Assembly (NCBI GenBank): GCA_039820405.1
Contig: JBCBQC010000142.1
Span: 1-11,537, forward strand
Direction: 5' to 3'
From: CALLVY01 sp937899855
Lineage (GTDB): Bacteria > Bacteroidota > Bacteroidia > Chitinophagales > Saprospiraceae
Length of the DNA: 11,537 nt
The position numbers and the translations under genes were made by a program. The notes under the pieces were generated by a model that worked only from the letters and a program-made list of their open reading frames with translations, was not told where the DNA came from and ran no database searches. Every line of letters begins with the position of its first letter. Position 1 is the first letter of the stretch. Of the stretch, positions 1-7,114 are shown one piece after another.

Positions 1-1
1 C

Positions 2-667
2 TTTGCTGGGCGGCGGGGCATTCGCTTTTACCGCAAAGTCTTTCGCTATCTGAGCGATAATCAGATTCCCCGACTGGTCATTGACCTGCGCGACAACGGT
101 GGGGGTAGTGGGCGAGAATCCATGACCCTCATCAGCTACATCAACGACGAAACGGTCGAGTTGTACGGTAAGAAAAAGCGGGGCAAACCCCGCGTTGATC
201 GCCACCTCAACAGCAAATTTGGCCGGAAGGTACTGGCCCCCCTTTTTCTTCCCCTCTCTTTCAAGTCTTACCGAGATAGCACCCATCAGTACATGGGCAT
301 CGTCAAAAAGCCGCAGCGGTCTCACAATTTTAATGGACAGGTATTCATCCTTTACAATGGTCTTTCCTTCTCTTCTTCGGCCATTGCGGGAGCCTACCTG
401 GTGGATGGAGGCGAGGTAACGATCATCGGGCAAGAATCCGGTGGGGGGCAGGTTCGGACCAATGCCTTCCAGACGCCCAGCCTGACGCTCCCCCATTCCG
501 GCATCCGTCTCAAATACCCTTTCTACGCCATCACTAGCGACGTCAAAGCCGAGGATCGGGGACGGGGCCTGCTCCCCGATTATCCGATCGAGTACCAGCT
601 GGAAGACCTCCTGAGCGGACGCGATTTGGAATTGGAAAAGGTGCTGGAGTTAACGCAGCCGGAGTAA
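2..667 (+). CDS. S41 family peptidase, C-terminal part (5' end outside window)
   Basis: The reading frame is open from base 2, so the gene starts before the window; the internal ATG at 122 is not the true start. About 221 residues are visible. The strand motif LVIDLRDNGGG (about residues 27-37 of the fragment) is the conserved S41 core motif that follows the PDZ-type region. A second block, NGLSFSSSAIAG, aligns with the serine-nucleophile segment NGxSxSxSE of S41 peptidases. The downstream IGQESGGG segment sits where C-terminal processing proteases carry a catalytic lysine, and no lysine is present. This resembles the tricorn-like branch (Ser/His/Ser/Glu catalysis), common as secreted or periplasmic peptidases in Bacteroidota. 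Substrate and export signal cannot be seen. The gene converges on the lipoprotein gene, with only 19 bp between the two stop codons. Confidence 0.88.
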   Translation, partial: FAGRRGIRFYRKVFRYLSDNQIPRLVIDLRDNGGGSGRESMTLISYINDETVELYGKKKRGKPRVDRHLNSKFGRKVLAPLFLPLSFKSYRDSTHQYMGIVKKPQRSHNFNGQVFILYNGLSFSSSAIAGAYLVDGGEVTIIGQESGGGQVRTNAFQTPSLTLPHSGIRLKYPFYAITSDVKAEDRGRGLLPDYPIEYQLEDLLSGRDLELEKVLELTQPE

Positions 668-686
668 TGACCCGCGAGGGTACGAA

Positions 687-1553
687 TCACTCTACCCGCA
701 AGCTAAAATTATCGATGTACAGCTCGACTGGGTGGGGCGTGGGATTGGCCGTGGCGCCCACCTGTACCCGCTCGTAGCCCAGTGGGCTTTGCAGCTCGAA
801 GTCGATCCCCTCCTGGGCAAAAGCCTCGCGGAATGCCTCGCTACTGGGTAAAGTCCTGGTGGCTTGGTTGATGACTTCCCGATCATTGATGGCCAGTACT
901 AACCGACCGTCACCCGTGGGCGACAAGTCTAACTCCCAGCGCAGGCGCACCCATTCGCGCGTGGGAAAAGGGACCTCCGTTTGGCCGATCGTATTCCCCA
1001 GTATCTTCCCCCGCTCTACCGCGAGAAAGTGGTTTTCACCATTGAACTTTAAACGAATCCCCGGGCATTGGTTTTCCCCCACCGAGGGGTCCCAGCAGGA
1101 GCAACATTCCAAGTCCAGTAAAAATAAGTTGGGTACCGGATCCTCCGTTTGGAGATAGAAGTCCGCCTCGATCTTCACCCGACTACCCGCCGGAGCGAAA
1201 AAGCCAGCCTTTTCAATGTCCATCTTGGACAATACCTCATCGGTCGCTTGGGCCAGGATCCGTAGGGACTGACGCCCCTCGCGAAAACGATCCGTACGGA
1301 GCTCCACCTCATTCTCTCCACCGTTGGGATTTACCCGCTGGAGATTGGTCCACCGACTGCCATCGGCGGGGAACAGATCCTCTACGCGGGCTGCGGATTC
1401 GAAACCATCGGAAAAAAAATAGGGCTCATAGGCTTCGGGAGATGGTTGGGGTAGCGGAGCTTCGTCATCGTTCGAATCGCAGGCGAACGTGGGTAAAAGC
1501 AGGATGAAAAGCAAGGTCCTCACGGGGCGTAGGGTAGACAGCATGACGGACAT
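687..1553 (-). CDS. Predicted surface lipoprotein with concanavalin/jelly-roll-like domain, third gene of the DUF1800-DUF1501 cluster
   Basis: This is a 288-aa protein. The N-terminus has arginines at 9 and 12, a hydrophobic stretch LLFILLLPTFA, then Cys25, which reads as a lipoprotein signal peptide (Thr at -3 is atypical). The residues after the cysteine are acidic (DSNDDE), like the export signals that send Bacteroidota lipoproteins to the cell surface. The body (about 45-288) starts with FSDGFES and ends with VELYIDNFSLRVE, a layout typical of beta-sandwich (polysaccharide-lyase or laminin-G-like) domains; the exact family is not established. Cysteines at 150, 151, 153 and 163 form a tight cluster. 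The frame is open further upstream into the DUF1501 gene, but only starts at 1553 or 1544 put the signal peptide at the N-terminus. The 52 bp gap after the DUF1501 gene suggests co-transcription. Confidence 0.82.
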   Translation of the reverse strand: MSVMLSTLRPVRTLLFILLLPTFACDSNDDEAPLPQPSPEAYEPYFFSDGFESAARVEDLFPADGSRWTNLQRVNPNGGENEVELRTDRFREGRQSLRILAQATDEVLSKMDIEKAGFFAPAGSRVKIEADFYLQTEDPVPNLFLLDLECCSCWDPSVGENQCPGIRLKFNGENHFLAVERGKILGNTIGQTEVPFPTREWVRLRWELDLSPTGDGRLVLAINDREVINQATRTLPSSEAFREAFAQEGIDFELQSPLGYERVQVGATANPTPHPVELYIDNFSLRVE

Positions 1554-1572
1554 CGATATTCGATTGGCAACA

Positions 1573-1579
1573 CTCCTTT
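1573..1579 (-). promoter_or_regulatory. Possible ribosome binding site of the lipoprotein gene
   Basis: AAAGGAG lies 19 bases upstream of the ATG at 1553 and 28 upstream of the alternative ATG at 1544. The spacing is longer than ideal, so it only weakly favours the 1553 start. Most other genes here lack such a motif, as usual in Bacteroidota. Confidence 0.25.
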
Positions 1580-1605
1580 GGCCAGAGTGGTGGGTTGAAA
1601 ATGGT

Positions 1606-3183
1606 TTAGCGCACTTTGAGTACCGGGCGTACCTGCTGGAGCAATCCGTTTTGCAAGCGCAGGTGATAATGCCCCGCCGGGAGCGTCTCCGAATCCCAGT
1701 CCAGTTGGTGCTCCCCCATGGCGTAGGCGCCGTGGGCGGGTGTGGCGACGAGCTGGCCGTGGGCGTTGAACACCTGGACCAAACACTGGCCCCCGTCACT
1801 TTGGAAACTGATCGTCGTCCGTTCGGTAAAAGGATTGGGATAGGCACTGATGATGGTCTGACCAGCATTGCGGTACTGGTCGCGGGTGGAAGTACTGACG
1901 CAATCCGAGTTGGCGATGAGCGGTAAGATGGGAAAATCATTGCGCATCACGAGCTGGACTTCATCGCTGGGTAGGCAAAACCAATCCTGCAACATGGTCG
2001 CGTACACGGAACGGAAATCATACTGCATCGGCAGGTTGTCGGCGGGGGTCGCATTGAGGGGAATAAAGGGATTTTCTCCCAGCATGCCTCCTTCAATTTC
2101 GTGACCAAAGACAAACATCGGAGCCGCGGCCCCGTGATCCGTACCGTCGCTAAAGTTGGAGATGATGCGCCGGCCAAACTCGGAGAAGGTCATGCCCACC
2201 ACGCGTTTGTCCGTCCCTTGAAAACGCAGGTCCTCCATAAACGCAGCAATGGCGTCCGAGACCTCCCGGAGCAATTCGGCGTGAAAGCCCCGGGTATGAT
2301 CGGCGGGGTCGACCTGCCGATCGTGGGTATCAAAACCTCCAATGTTGACCATGTAAATACGCGTTTTCAGCCCTCCCGCAATCAATCGCGACACGATCTT
2401 CAACTGCTCCCCGAGAAAAGTATCGGGATATTCCCCCTGGCTGTTCACGCTTTCGTAAGCATCCTTCACCACCTGGCCATAAGCATTCGACTGGCGTTTG
2501 ATCAGACGAACGTGCGCCAGCTTCTCGCCAGCTGGCGTATTAGGGACCTCGCCGATCCCCCCACCAATCAACTCGTAAAAATCCGAAGGATCAGAAATCG
2601 ACATGCCCATGGCATTGGTTGGCCCCTGAAAAGCCAGCGATAAGAAGGAGCCAATCTCCAGGGAAAGCGGATCGGGCATGTCTTCGTTGGGGAAATCGAC
2701 CGGGAAGTTGGGAAATTCATTTTGCAAATAACGCCCCGCCCAACCCGACACGATGATCTCGTCAGAATCGGAAGCCGTCATCCAGATATCGGTTGAGCGA
2801 AAGTGCGAATAGTTGGGATTGGGGTAGCCCACCGACCGGATGATCTTAAGCTTGCCCTCGTTGTACAAATCACGCATTTTGCCCATCGCGGGGTGGAGCC
2901 CCACCTGGTCCAGGCCATCGAGACGAAGTACCTTGTTTTCGGGAATGATCACCTTCTCCCGGGCCATGGTCAGGCGACCGTACTGGTCGAGGGGGATCAC
3001 GGTATTCAAACCATCGTTTCCTCCATCCAAACGGACGAGAACCAGTACCTTATCCGTATCGACGATGGCACTCGACAAGCTATTGATCCAGCTGTTGGCG
3101 CGCTTAGCGATGCCCAGGCCGTTGAACATGGAAGGCACCACAAAAGACCCCGCGCCGTATTTTAAAAACTCTTTTCGATTCAT
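1606..3183 (-). CDS. DUF1501 family protein with C-terminal T9SS type A sorting domain
   Basis: This is a 525-aa protein. DUF1501 proteins are distant relatives of the alkaline phosphatase/sulfatase superfamily, with no established reaction. Visible family motifs are VRLDGGNDGLNT (50-61), NYSHFRSTDIW (124-134), GGFDTHD (282-288), MTFSEFGRR (331-339) and GTDHGAAAP (347-355). The Asp/His pairs in the GGFDTHD and GTDHG blocks look like metal ligands, by analogy only. The N-terminus MNRKEFLKYGAGSF resembles a degenerate twin-arginine signal. Residues about 445-525 (SAYPNPFTERTTISF to the end) are a classic type A sorting domain, implying T9SS export and surface attachment or release. A GTG at 3216 is also in frame, but the ATG at 3183 gives the usual family N-terminus. 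The DUF1800 gene ends 39 bp upstream. Confidence 0.93.
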   Translation of the reverse strand: MNRKEFLKYGAGSFVVPSMFNGLGIAKRANSWINSLSSAIVDTDKVLVLVRLDGGNDGLNTVIPLDQYGRLTMAREKVIIPENKVLRLDGLDQVGLHPAMGKMRDLYNEGKLKIIRSVGYPNPNYSHFRSTDIWMTASDSDEIIVSGWAGRYLQNEFPNFPVDFPNEDMPDPLSLEIGSFLSLAFQGPTNAMGMSISDPSDFYELIGGGIGEVPNTPAGEKLAHVRLIKRQSNAYGQVVKDAYESVNSQGEYPDTFLGEQLKIVSRLIAGGLKTRIYMVNIGGFDTHDRQVDPADHTRGFHAELLREVSDAIAAFMEDLRFQGTDKRVVGMTFSEFGRRIISNFSDGTDHGAAAPMFVFGHEIEGGMLGENPFIPLNATPADNLPMQYDFRSVYATMLQDWFCLPSDEVQLVMRNDFPILPLIANSDCVSTSTRDQYRNAGQTIISAYPNPFTERTTISFQSDGGQCLVQVFNAHGQLVATPAHGAYAMGEHQLDWDSETLPAGHYHLRLQNGLLQQVRPVLKVR

Positions 3184-3222
3184 TTTTTTGGATTGGCAGT
3201 TGGAAAATTGAGTCACCGGGCG

Positions 3223-4878
3223 CTAGGCCAATTGGTGCTCTTCGGCATTGAGCAAAAAGTAAAAGAAACTCTGCAAGCGCGAGTACACCGTTTGGTAATC
3301 CATGGGGCTTCCACTGCTTTTGTACTCTAGCCAGGCGACGGTCCAGTACGTGTCGTCCGACTGGCCCGAGAGTAAAATGGACTTCAAGCTAGCGCTGAAC
3401 GCCGGACTGGGGGGCAAGCCAAATAGCCAATCCGCCGCCGCCGCGATCAGGTCGTTGGGGTCTTCGGGGTTTTGAAAACGATCCACAATACCCACGACGT
3501 CGATAATCGAATTGTAGGCATTGCCCTGGGTAGAAATCCCGGCGTACAGGAACCAAGCCAGCACCTCTCCCCGCCGGGGCAAGGTATCGGTGTTGATCCA
3601 GTTTTTGTCGTACTGTGGCAGCTGGTAATAAGCGGGCCAGCCCGCCACGTTGGGCGGATCCCCCAGGTCCTGCTGGAGCACCATATTGACGTAGTTGAGC
3701 GTTCCGGCAATTTGATAACGGCTCGCCAAATCCGAGGGATCGGGTAGGGTCATTCGCAATTCGCGGAATATCCCGAGTACAAAATCGGTCGGGCTCTTAA
3801 TCATCACCCCGAGGGTGAGGGCATCGAAAAAGTGTTGGGAACGGAAGAGCGTCGACAGCGCGGGAAGCACTTCGTAGTCGTTGTCCCGCAGTAGCTCGGC
3901 CAGCGGTTCGATCACGTTGGCCTCCACCGTAGCATCGATCAGGTCGCTGACGAAAAAGCGGTAGAGTCGCCGCGCCAGAAAGAGCGCCGTTTCGTTGTTG
4001 TCGAAAATCATCTCCAACAGGTCGTCCAATTCTTCCGCACCGGCCAGCCCCGCGCGGCCACTGATGAGCGTACCGTGGTAAAACTCCGAGAATTGCTTGT
4101 CTTCGGTGTCGTGAAAGGCGGGCGTGAATACCACCTCATCGAGATTGCTGTAGTTGACGCGCCAGCCGGTCAGGATGCGGGCGGCAGCCCGGACGTCTTC
4201 TTCGGTAAAAGCCGCATTGGGGCCCTTACCGATGCAGAAAAGCTCCTGCAACTCGCGGGCGTAGTTCTCGTCGGGTGCTCCCACTGAATTGTACTGTCCG
4301 TTCAGGTAATGCAGCATCGCCGGATCGAGGGTCAGCGCGCGGATAAGGCTGCGAATATTGCCCAGGGCATTTTCCCGCAAGGTTTCCCAGTACCGATAAT
4401 CCCAGCGGCCCACAAAGACTTCGATAAACTGAATGGGGACGTGGTTGTGCCAGAAAAGAATCATCTTTTGCTCGATGGTCCGGGGCTGCTCCAGGATTTG
4501 GCGCACCCACCAGCCCTTGAGCGACTGGATTCGGTAGCCATCGTACTGGTTGTCGATCGGGTCATCGACCCAGGTTTCGCCGGCCGCGGAGTAGGGATCG
4601 GTCACATCGGGGCCATTGTAATCTACTACGGGCGGGGCCGGTATGGGATCGGTGGACAGCAGTTCGTCGACGGCCTCGTCCAGGGTCCGGGCGAGGGCTT
4701 CCTGAACGTCCTCCTGCTTGGCGCCAAACATGGTCCGACGGAGCAGGTGGGCGGCTTGGGGCAGGGCCCAGGGGCCGGTGTAGGGCTCCAGGCCCGAGCT
4801 CAGCTGGCCGGATGGCCGTAAGACGGCGGGGCCTCGGAATTGGGGACGTTGGAGTCGTAGAAAATCGCGTCTCTTCAT
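3223..4878 (-). CDS. DUF1800 domain-containing protein
   Basis: This is a 551-aa protein of a family with no established biochemical role, nearly always found next to DUF1501. Diagnostic segments are AAHLLRRTMFG (42-52), the helix-rich block ending LFWHNHVPIQ (141-150), NYARELQELFCIGKG (205-219), FTEEDVRAAARILTGW (224-239), AFHDTEDKQF (254-263), and PPNVAGWPAYYQ (408-419), the family's P-x-V-x-GWP signature. The N-terminus begins MKRRDFLRL, a twin-arginine-like start, but no hydrophobic core follows before the domain. There is no C-terminal sorting domain. The frame stays open upstream to 5247, over the glycosylase gene on another frame; the ATG at 4878 is chosen because the family N-terminus begins there. 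It is probably the first gene of the DUF1800-DUF1501-lipoprotein transcript. Confidence 0.92.
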   Translation of the reverse strand: MKRRDFLRLQRPQFRGPAVLRPSGQLSSGLEPYTGPWALPQAAHLLRRTMFGAKQEDVQEALARTLDEAVDELLSTDPIPAPPVVDYNGPDVTDPYSAAGETWVDDPIDNQYDGYRIQSLKGWWVRQILEQPRTIEQKMILFWHNHVPIQFIEVFVGRWDYRYWETLRENALGNIRSLIRALTLDPAMLHYLNGQYNSVGAPDENYARELQELFCIGKGPNAAFTEEDVRAAARILTGWRVNYSNLDEVVFTPAFHDTEDKQFSEFYHGTLISGRAGLAGAEELDDLLEMIFDNNETALFLARRLYRFFVSDLIDATVEANVIEPLAELLRDNDYEVLPALSTLFRSQHFFDALTLGVMIKSPTDFVLGIFRELRMTLPDPSDLASRYQIAGTLNYVNMVLQQDLGDPPNVAGWPAYYQLPQYDKNWINTDTLPRRGEVLAWFLYAGISTQGNAYNSIIDVVGIVDRFQNPEDPNDLIAAAADWLFGLPPSPAFSASLKSILLSGQSDDTYWTVAWLEYKSSGSPMDYQTVYSRLQSFFYFLLNAEEHQLA

Positions 4879-5042
4879 GCGATGGTGAATTTTAGTGATC
4901 TGTAAAACCAAGTGGAGCGGCCAGTCAACGTTCCCATGGTCGTTGCTTGCCGTCAGTAATAACCGCAATGAAATAGTTGAAAAGTAGTGACAAGCGGAAT
5001 GCTTGCGCAATAAATGTAAGCAAAAATTTGACCAAATCCTAG

Positions 5043-5060
5043 CGGGCCATCCGTGGCCCG
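5043..5060 (-). terminator. Hairpin downstream of the DNA glycosylase gene, possible terminator
   Basis: A perfect 7-bp stem (CGGGCCA/TGGCCCG) with a 4-base loop starts 24 bases beyond the glycosylase stop codon on the same strand. The sequence after it (CTAGGATTTGG) has no proper T-run, so termination strength is uncertain. It separates the glycosylase gene from the DUF1800 cluster. Confidence 0.4.
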
Positions 5061-5083
5061 GCTGCACCGCGGAGGGGAGGAGG

Positions 5084-5872
5084 CTATTCGTACATTTTTT
5101 GCCAACGGTCGACGTAATAAGTCGTCCGGCCGGCCACCTTGGCTCGCAAGACGGGGTTGCCGCCTTTGCCAATTTCCCCTTCCTTGCGCCATTCCCAGAA
5201 CCAGTTGTCGGGATAATCCTTGTAGTACACCGTCCGTTCGACCGCAAAGTTGAGAATTTCGCGGAGCTTGGCGAAGATTTGGCGGCGCTTGCGCGGGGGC
5301 AGCTTGGCCACCGTGCTGGCGGGATGTACCCGACACTGGTAGCAGACCTCGTCGGCGTAGAGGTTGCCCACTCCGGCGAGGAGGTGTTGGTTGAGTAAAA
5401 AGCCCTTGATCGTGACCTTGCGCTGGCCCATCAGTTCGAGAAAGCGCTCCTCCGAAATCTCCAGGGCATCGGGGCCCAATTTGGTTTCGCGGATGTAGTC
5501 CTCCACATCGTCGAGGTAGAGGATGCGGGCAAACTTCCGGGGGCAATCAAAGGCCAGGGTTTGCTGGGGCCCGAAGACGAAGGCAAAACGTTCGAACTTG
5601 GGCTTATCAGCGGCTTGGGTGTAGTAGATCAAATCCCCCGTCATCCCAAAGTGGAGCAGGACGTGGTGGCCATTGTCGAGCTCGCCAAAGAGGTATTTCC
5701 CCCGACGGAAGGAGTCGACGAAGGTCCGCCCCTTGAGCCGGCGTTGGAAACTGCGGCTGCTCAGGTTGCGGATGATTTTATCGTCGGCAACGGTTACCTT
5801 TTGAATGGGGCGATTCAGGGCGTGCTGTTTGAAATATTGGTGAAAGGCGTGGACTTCGGGCAATTCGGGCAT
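5084..5872 (-). CDS. Fpg/Nei family DNA glycosylase lacking zinc-finger cysteines
   Basis: This is a 262-aa base-excision repair enzyme of the formamidopyrimidine-DNA glycosylase family, which removes oxidised bases and nicks the abasic strand. The N-terminal MPELPEV supplies the catalytic Pro2 and Glu3, and Lys59 (RRGKYLF) matches the conserved catalytic-domain lysine. FGMTGDL (75-81) and DCPRKFARIL (109-118) are family blocks. LLAGVGNLYADEVCYQCRVHP (164-184) is the helix-two-turn-helix DNA-binding motif. The C-terminal hairpin GNPVLRAKVAGRTTYYVDRWQK aligns with the usual finger, and Arg249 is kept. The four zinc cysteine positions appear to be Ile234, Gly237, Val254 and Trp257. It may be a zincless-finger type, as in NEIL1, rather than canonical MutM or Nei. 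Length is normal for the family. The start is set by MPELPEV. Confidence 0.93.
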   Translation of the reverse strand: MPELPEVHAFHQYFKQHALNRPIQKVTVADDKIIRNLSSRSFQRRLKGRTFVDSFRRGKYLFGELDNGHHVLLHFGMTGDLIYYTQAADKPKFERFAFVFGPQQTLAFDCPRKFARILYLDDVEDYIRETKLGPDALEISEERFLELMGQRKVTIKGFLLNQHLLAGVGNLYADEVCYQCRVHPASTVAKLPPRKRRQIFAKLREILNFAVERTVYYKDYPDNWFWEWRKEGEIGKGGNPVLRAKVAGRTTYYVDRWQKMYE

Positions 5873-5992
5873 GGTCGGGTGGCTTGAACAATCTAAAAAC
5901 GGCTCGAATTTAAAGAGTCTAAAGGAATTATTTTAATTTTAGCAGTCCTCAATCTCCCCTCGGGACAGTGAATGGGAACAGGATGCGCCGAC

Positions 5993-6052
5993 TTCGGTAA
6001 AAAATTACCGCAATCGGATACGGTGGCGCCTTCGTTCAGTAAAATTTACCCG
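5993..6052. promoter_or_regulatory. Two tandem palindromic elements, possible operator sites
   Basis: Element one (5993-6010) holds the perfect inverted repeat CGGTAA-AAAA-TTACCG. Element two (6035-6052) holds GTAAA-A-TTTAC. Both read TTC(G/A)GTAAAA...TTACC, and their starts are 42 bp apart, close to four helical turns. An outer GCGCC (5985-5989) and GGCGC (6025-6029) could also pair around element one. They lie in the 415 bp gap between the divergent glycosylase (5872) and 273-aa protein (6288) genes. A dimeric regulator site is an inference; no regulator gene is adjacent. Confidence 0.35.
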
Positions 6053-6102
6053 CGGTAGGAAGAAACGCACATTGCAACTTTTAGCTCAACGAAGAATACC
6101 TC

Positions 6103-6291
6103 ATGACTGAACCTGACTTCTCTCCCCGCCAAGCCCCGAGCACTACTGCAATGAAAGGACCCAAGGAACGAGAAATCCTCCTGAAAGGAATAAGAATTCC
6201 AACATCCGTTGCTCATGTCAAATATTATCTCTTTCTTTATTGTACCGTGTACCCCAAATTGTCAAAGCTGCTAAATCTGTTACCCCAATGA
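6103..6291 (+). CDS. Doubtful 62-aa ORF overlapping the next gene by ATGA
   Basis: The ORF starts MTEPDFSPRQAP and ends with a TGA that overlaps the ATG at 6288 (ATGA), an arrangement typical of translational coupling. Nothing else supports it: no clear ribosome binding site, no recognisable domain, and a composition that does not look like a conserved protein. It could be a leader peptide or chance. The rest of the 5873-6287 gap holds the two palindromes, an A/T-rich stretch at about 5910-5941, and no other gene or RNA that I can recognise. Confidence 0.15.
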   Translation: MTEPDFSPRQAPSTTAMKGPKEREILLKGIRIPTSVAHVKYYLFLYCTVYPKLSKLLNLLPQ

Positions 6292-7109
6292 CCAAGATCA
6301 AAATCGGTAGCCGCGTCCGTGTCAAAGAAGGCGTCTCCCTAAAAAATGGCTTCGAAGCCCACAACTGGGCGGGCAAGGTCCTCAACTACTTCCCCGAATT
6401 CGATTCCTACGCCATCCAATTGGATTCCACCACCATCAACGAACTCAGTGACGAATTCCTAGAGGATTTGATCCAACGCATGGAAAGCCCGCTGGTCCGA
6501 ACTTTCAAGGCCAGTGACCTGGAGAAATCCAAACGGCGGGACCTCAAAAAAACCTACGAACGAAGCTGCGAAAACCTCATCCAGCGCCTTGAAGACCTAC
6601 AGGAAAAACAAGTCCGCGATTTCAACGACCAAAGCGAGGCGTGGATGGAAGACTTCCTCAAAACAACGGCCACGCGCCAGTATTCCACCGAGCAAAAACA
6701 AACCGCGGAGGAACAACTCCCCTACTTCATAGAGCTGATGATCGAATACGAACACTACCCCGTCAGCAACTGGCGCCCTTACCAAATCGCGGAATTTTGC
6801 ATCAATATTTACGCCAATCACCTCAGCTGCGAAGAGGCGGAAGCCCCATTCGTGGGACCCATCTTACACGATTATTTTGACTACCTCGCCCGGGAGCAAG
6901 GCCTCACCGAGGCCCGGGCAATTGCCCAAATCCTCGCAATCATCGAACCGGAGCTGACCGAGCACATCATCTCCCCCGAACGCGAGCTCTGGGACCTGGC
7001 CCAGTCCATCGTAGAAGGTGCCGATGAAGATTTCTTCGACTGGGAGTTGGGGGATGATCCCATGGACGATCTCAACTTTATCCTGGGTGGCATCCCCGAG
7101 GAGCCCTAA
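6288..7109 (+). CDS. Uncharacterised 273-aa protein, SH3-like N-terminus plus helical C-terminal domain
   Basis: I do not recognise a named family. There is no signal peptide or membrane segment, so the protein is probably cytoplasmic. Residues 1-65 (IKIGSRVRVKEGV, then WAGKVLNYFPEFDSYAIQLD) look like a small SH3-type beta-barrel. Residues about 72-140 are highly charged and probably helical or coiled-coil. Residues about 144-268 (NWRPYQIAEFCINIY, VGPILHDYFDYLAREQG, IIEPELTEHI, WDLAQSIVEGADEDFF) form a helical domain. Its pattern recalls the C-terminal helical region seen in some SEC-C/pRiA4b-type bacterial proteins, a resemblance from memory only. The tail is very acidic. The ATG at 6288 is preferred to an in-frame TTG at 6240 because the SH3-like fold begins there. 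It converges with the DUF4870 gene. Confidence 0.8.
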   Translation: MTKIKIGSRVRVKEGVSLKNGFEAHNWAGKVLNYFPEFDSYAIQLDSTTINELSDEFLEDLIQRMESPLVRTFKASDLEKSKRRDLKKTYERSCENLIQRLEDLQEKQVRDFNDQSEAWMEDFLKTTATRQYSTEQKQTAEEQLPYFIELMIEYEHYPVSNWRPYQIAEFCINIYANHLSCEEAEAPFVGPILHDYFDYLAREQGLTEARAIAQILAIIEPELTEHIISPERELWDLAQSIVEGADEDFFDWELGDDPMDDLNFILGGIPEEP

Positions 7110-7114
7110 GCAGG

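Noticed and set aside
670..699. Short hairpins between the convergent S41 and lipoprotein genes
   Set aside because: Stems are only 4-5 bp, have no T-run and extend into the lipoprotein coding end, so they are too weak to call a terminator.
1554..1940. Upstream extension of the lipoprotein frame into the DUF1501 gene
   Set aside because: It would bury the lipoprotein signal peptide in the interior and overlap the T9SS sorting domain coding region.
4309..4821. 170-aa open frame on the plus strand opposite the DUF1800 gene
   Set aside because: Antisense shadow; the minus-strand protein has clear DUF1800 motifs throughout.
5011..5018. TACATTTA on the minus strand as a promoter for the DUF1800 cluster
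   Set aside because: It is one mismatch from consensus, has no well-placed -33 box, and would leave a leader of about 130 bases; evidence is too thin.
4879..5247. Upstream extension of the DUF1800 frame over the glycosylase 3' end
   Set aside because: The extension has no family similarity; the typical MKRRDFL start is at 4878.
4953..5546. 197-aa open frame on the minus strand overlapping the glycosylase gene in another frame
   Set aside because: The glycosylase frame has catalytic motifs from its first to last residues; the alternative translation is low-complexity Pro/Arg-rich.
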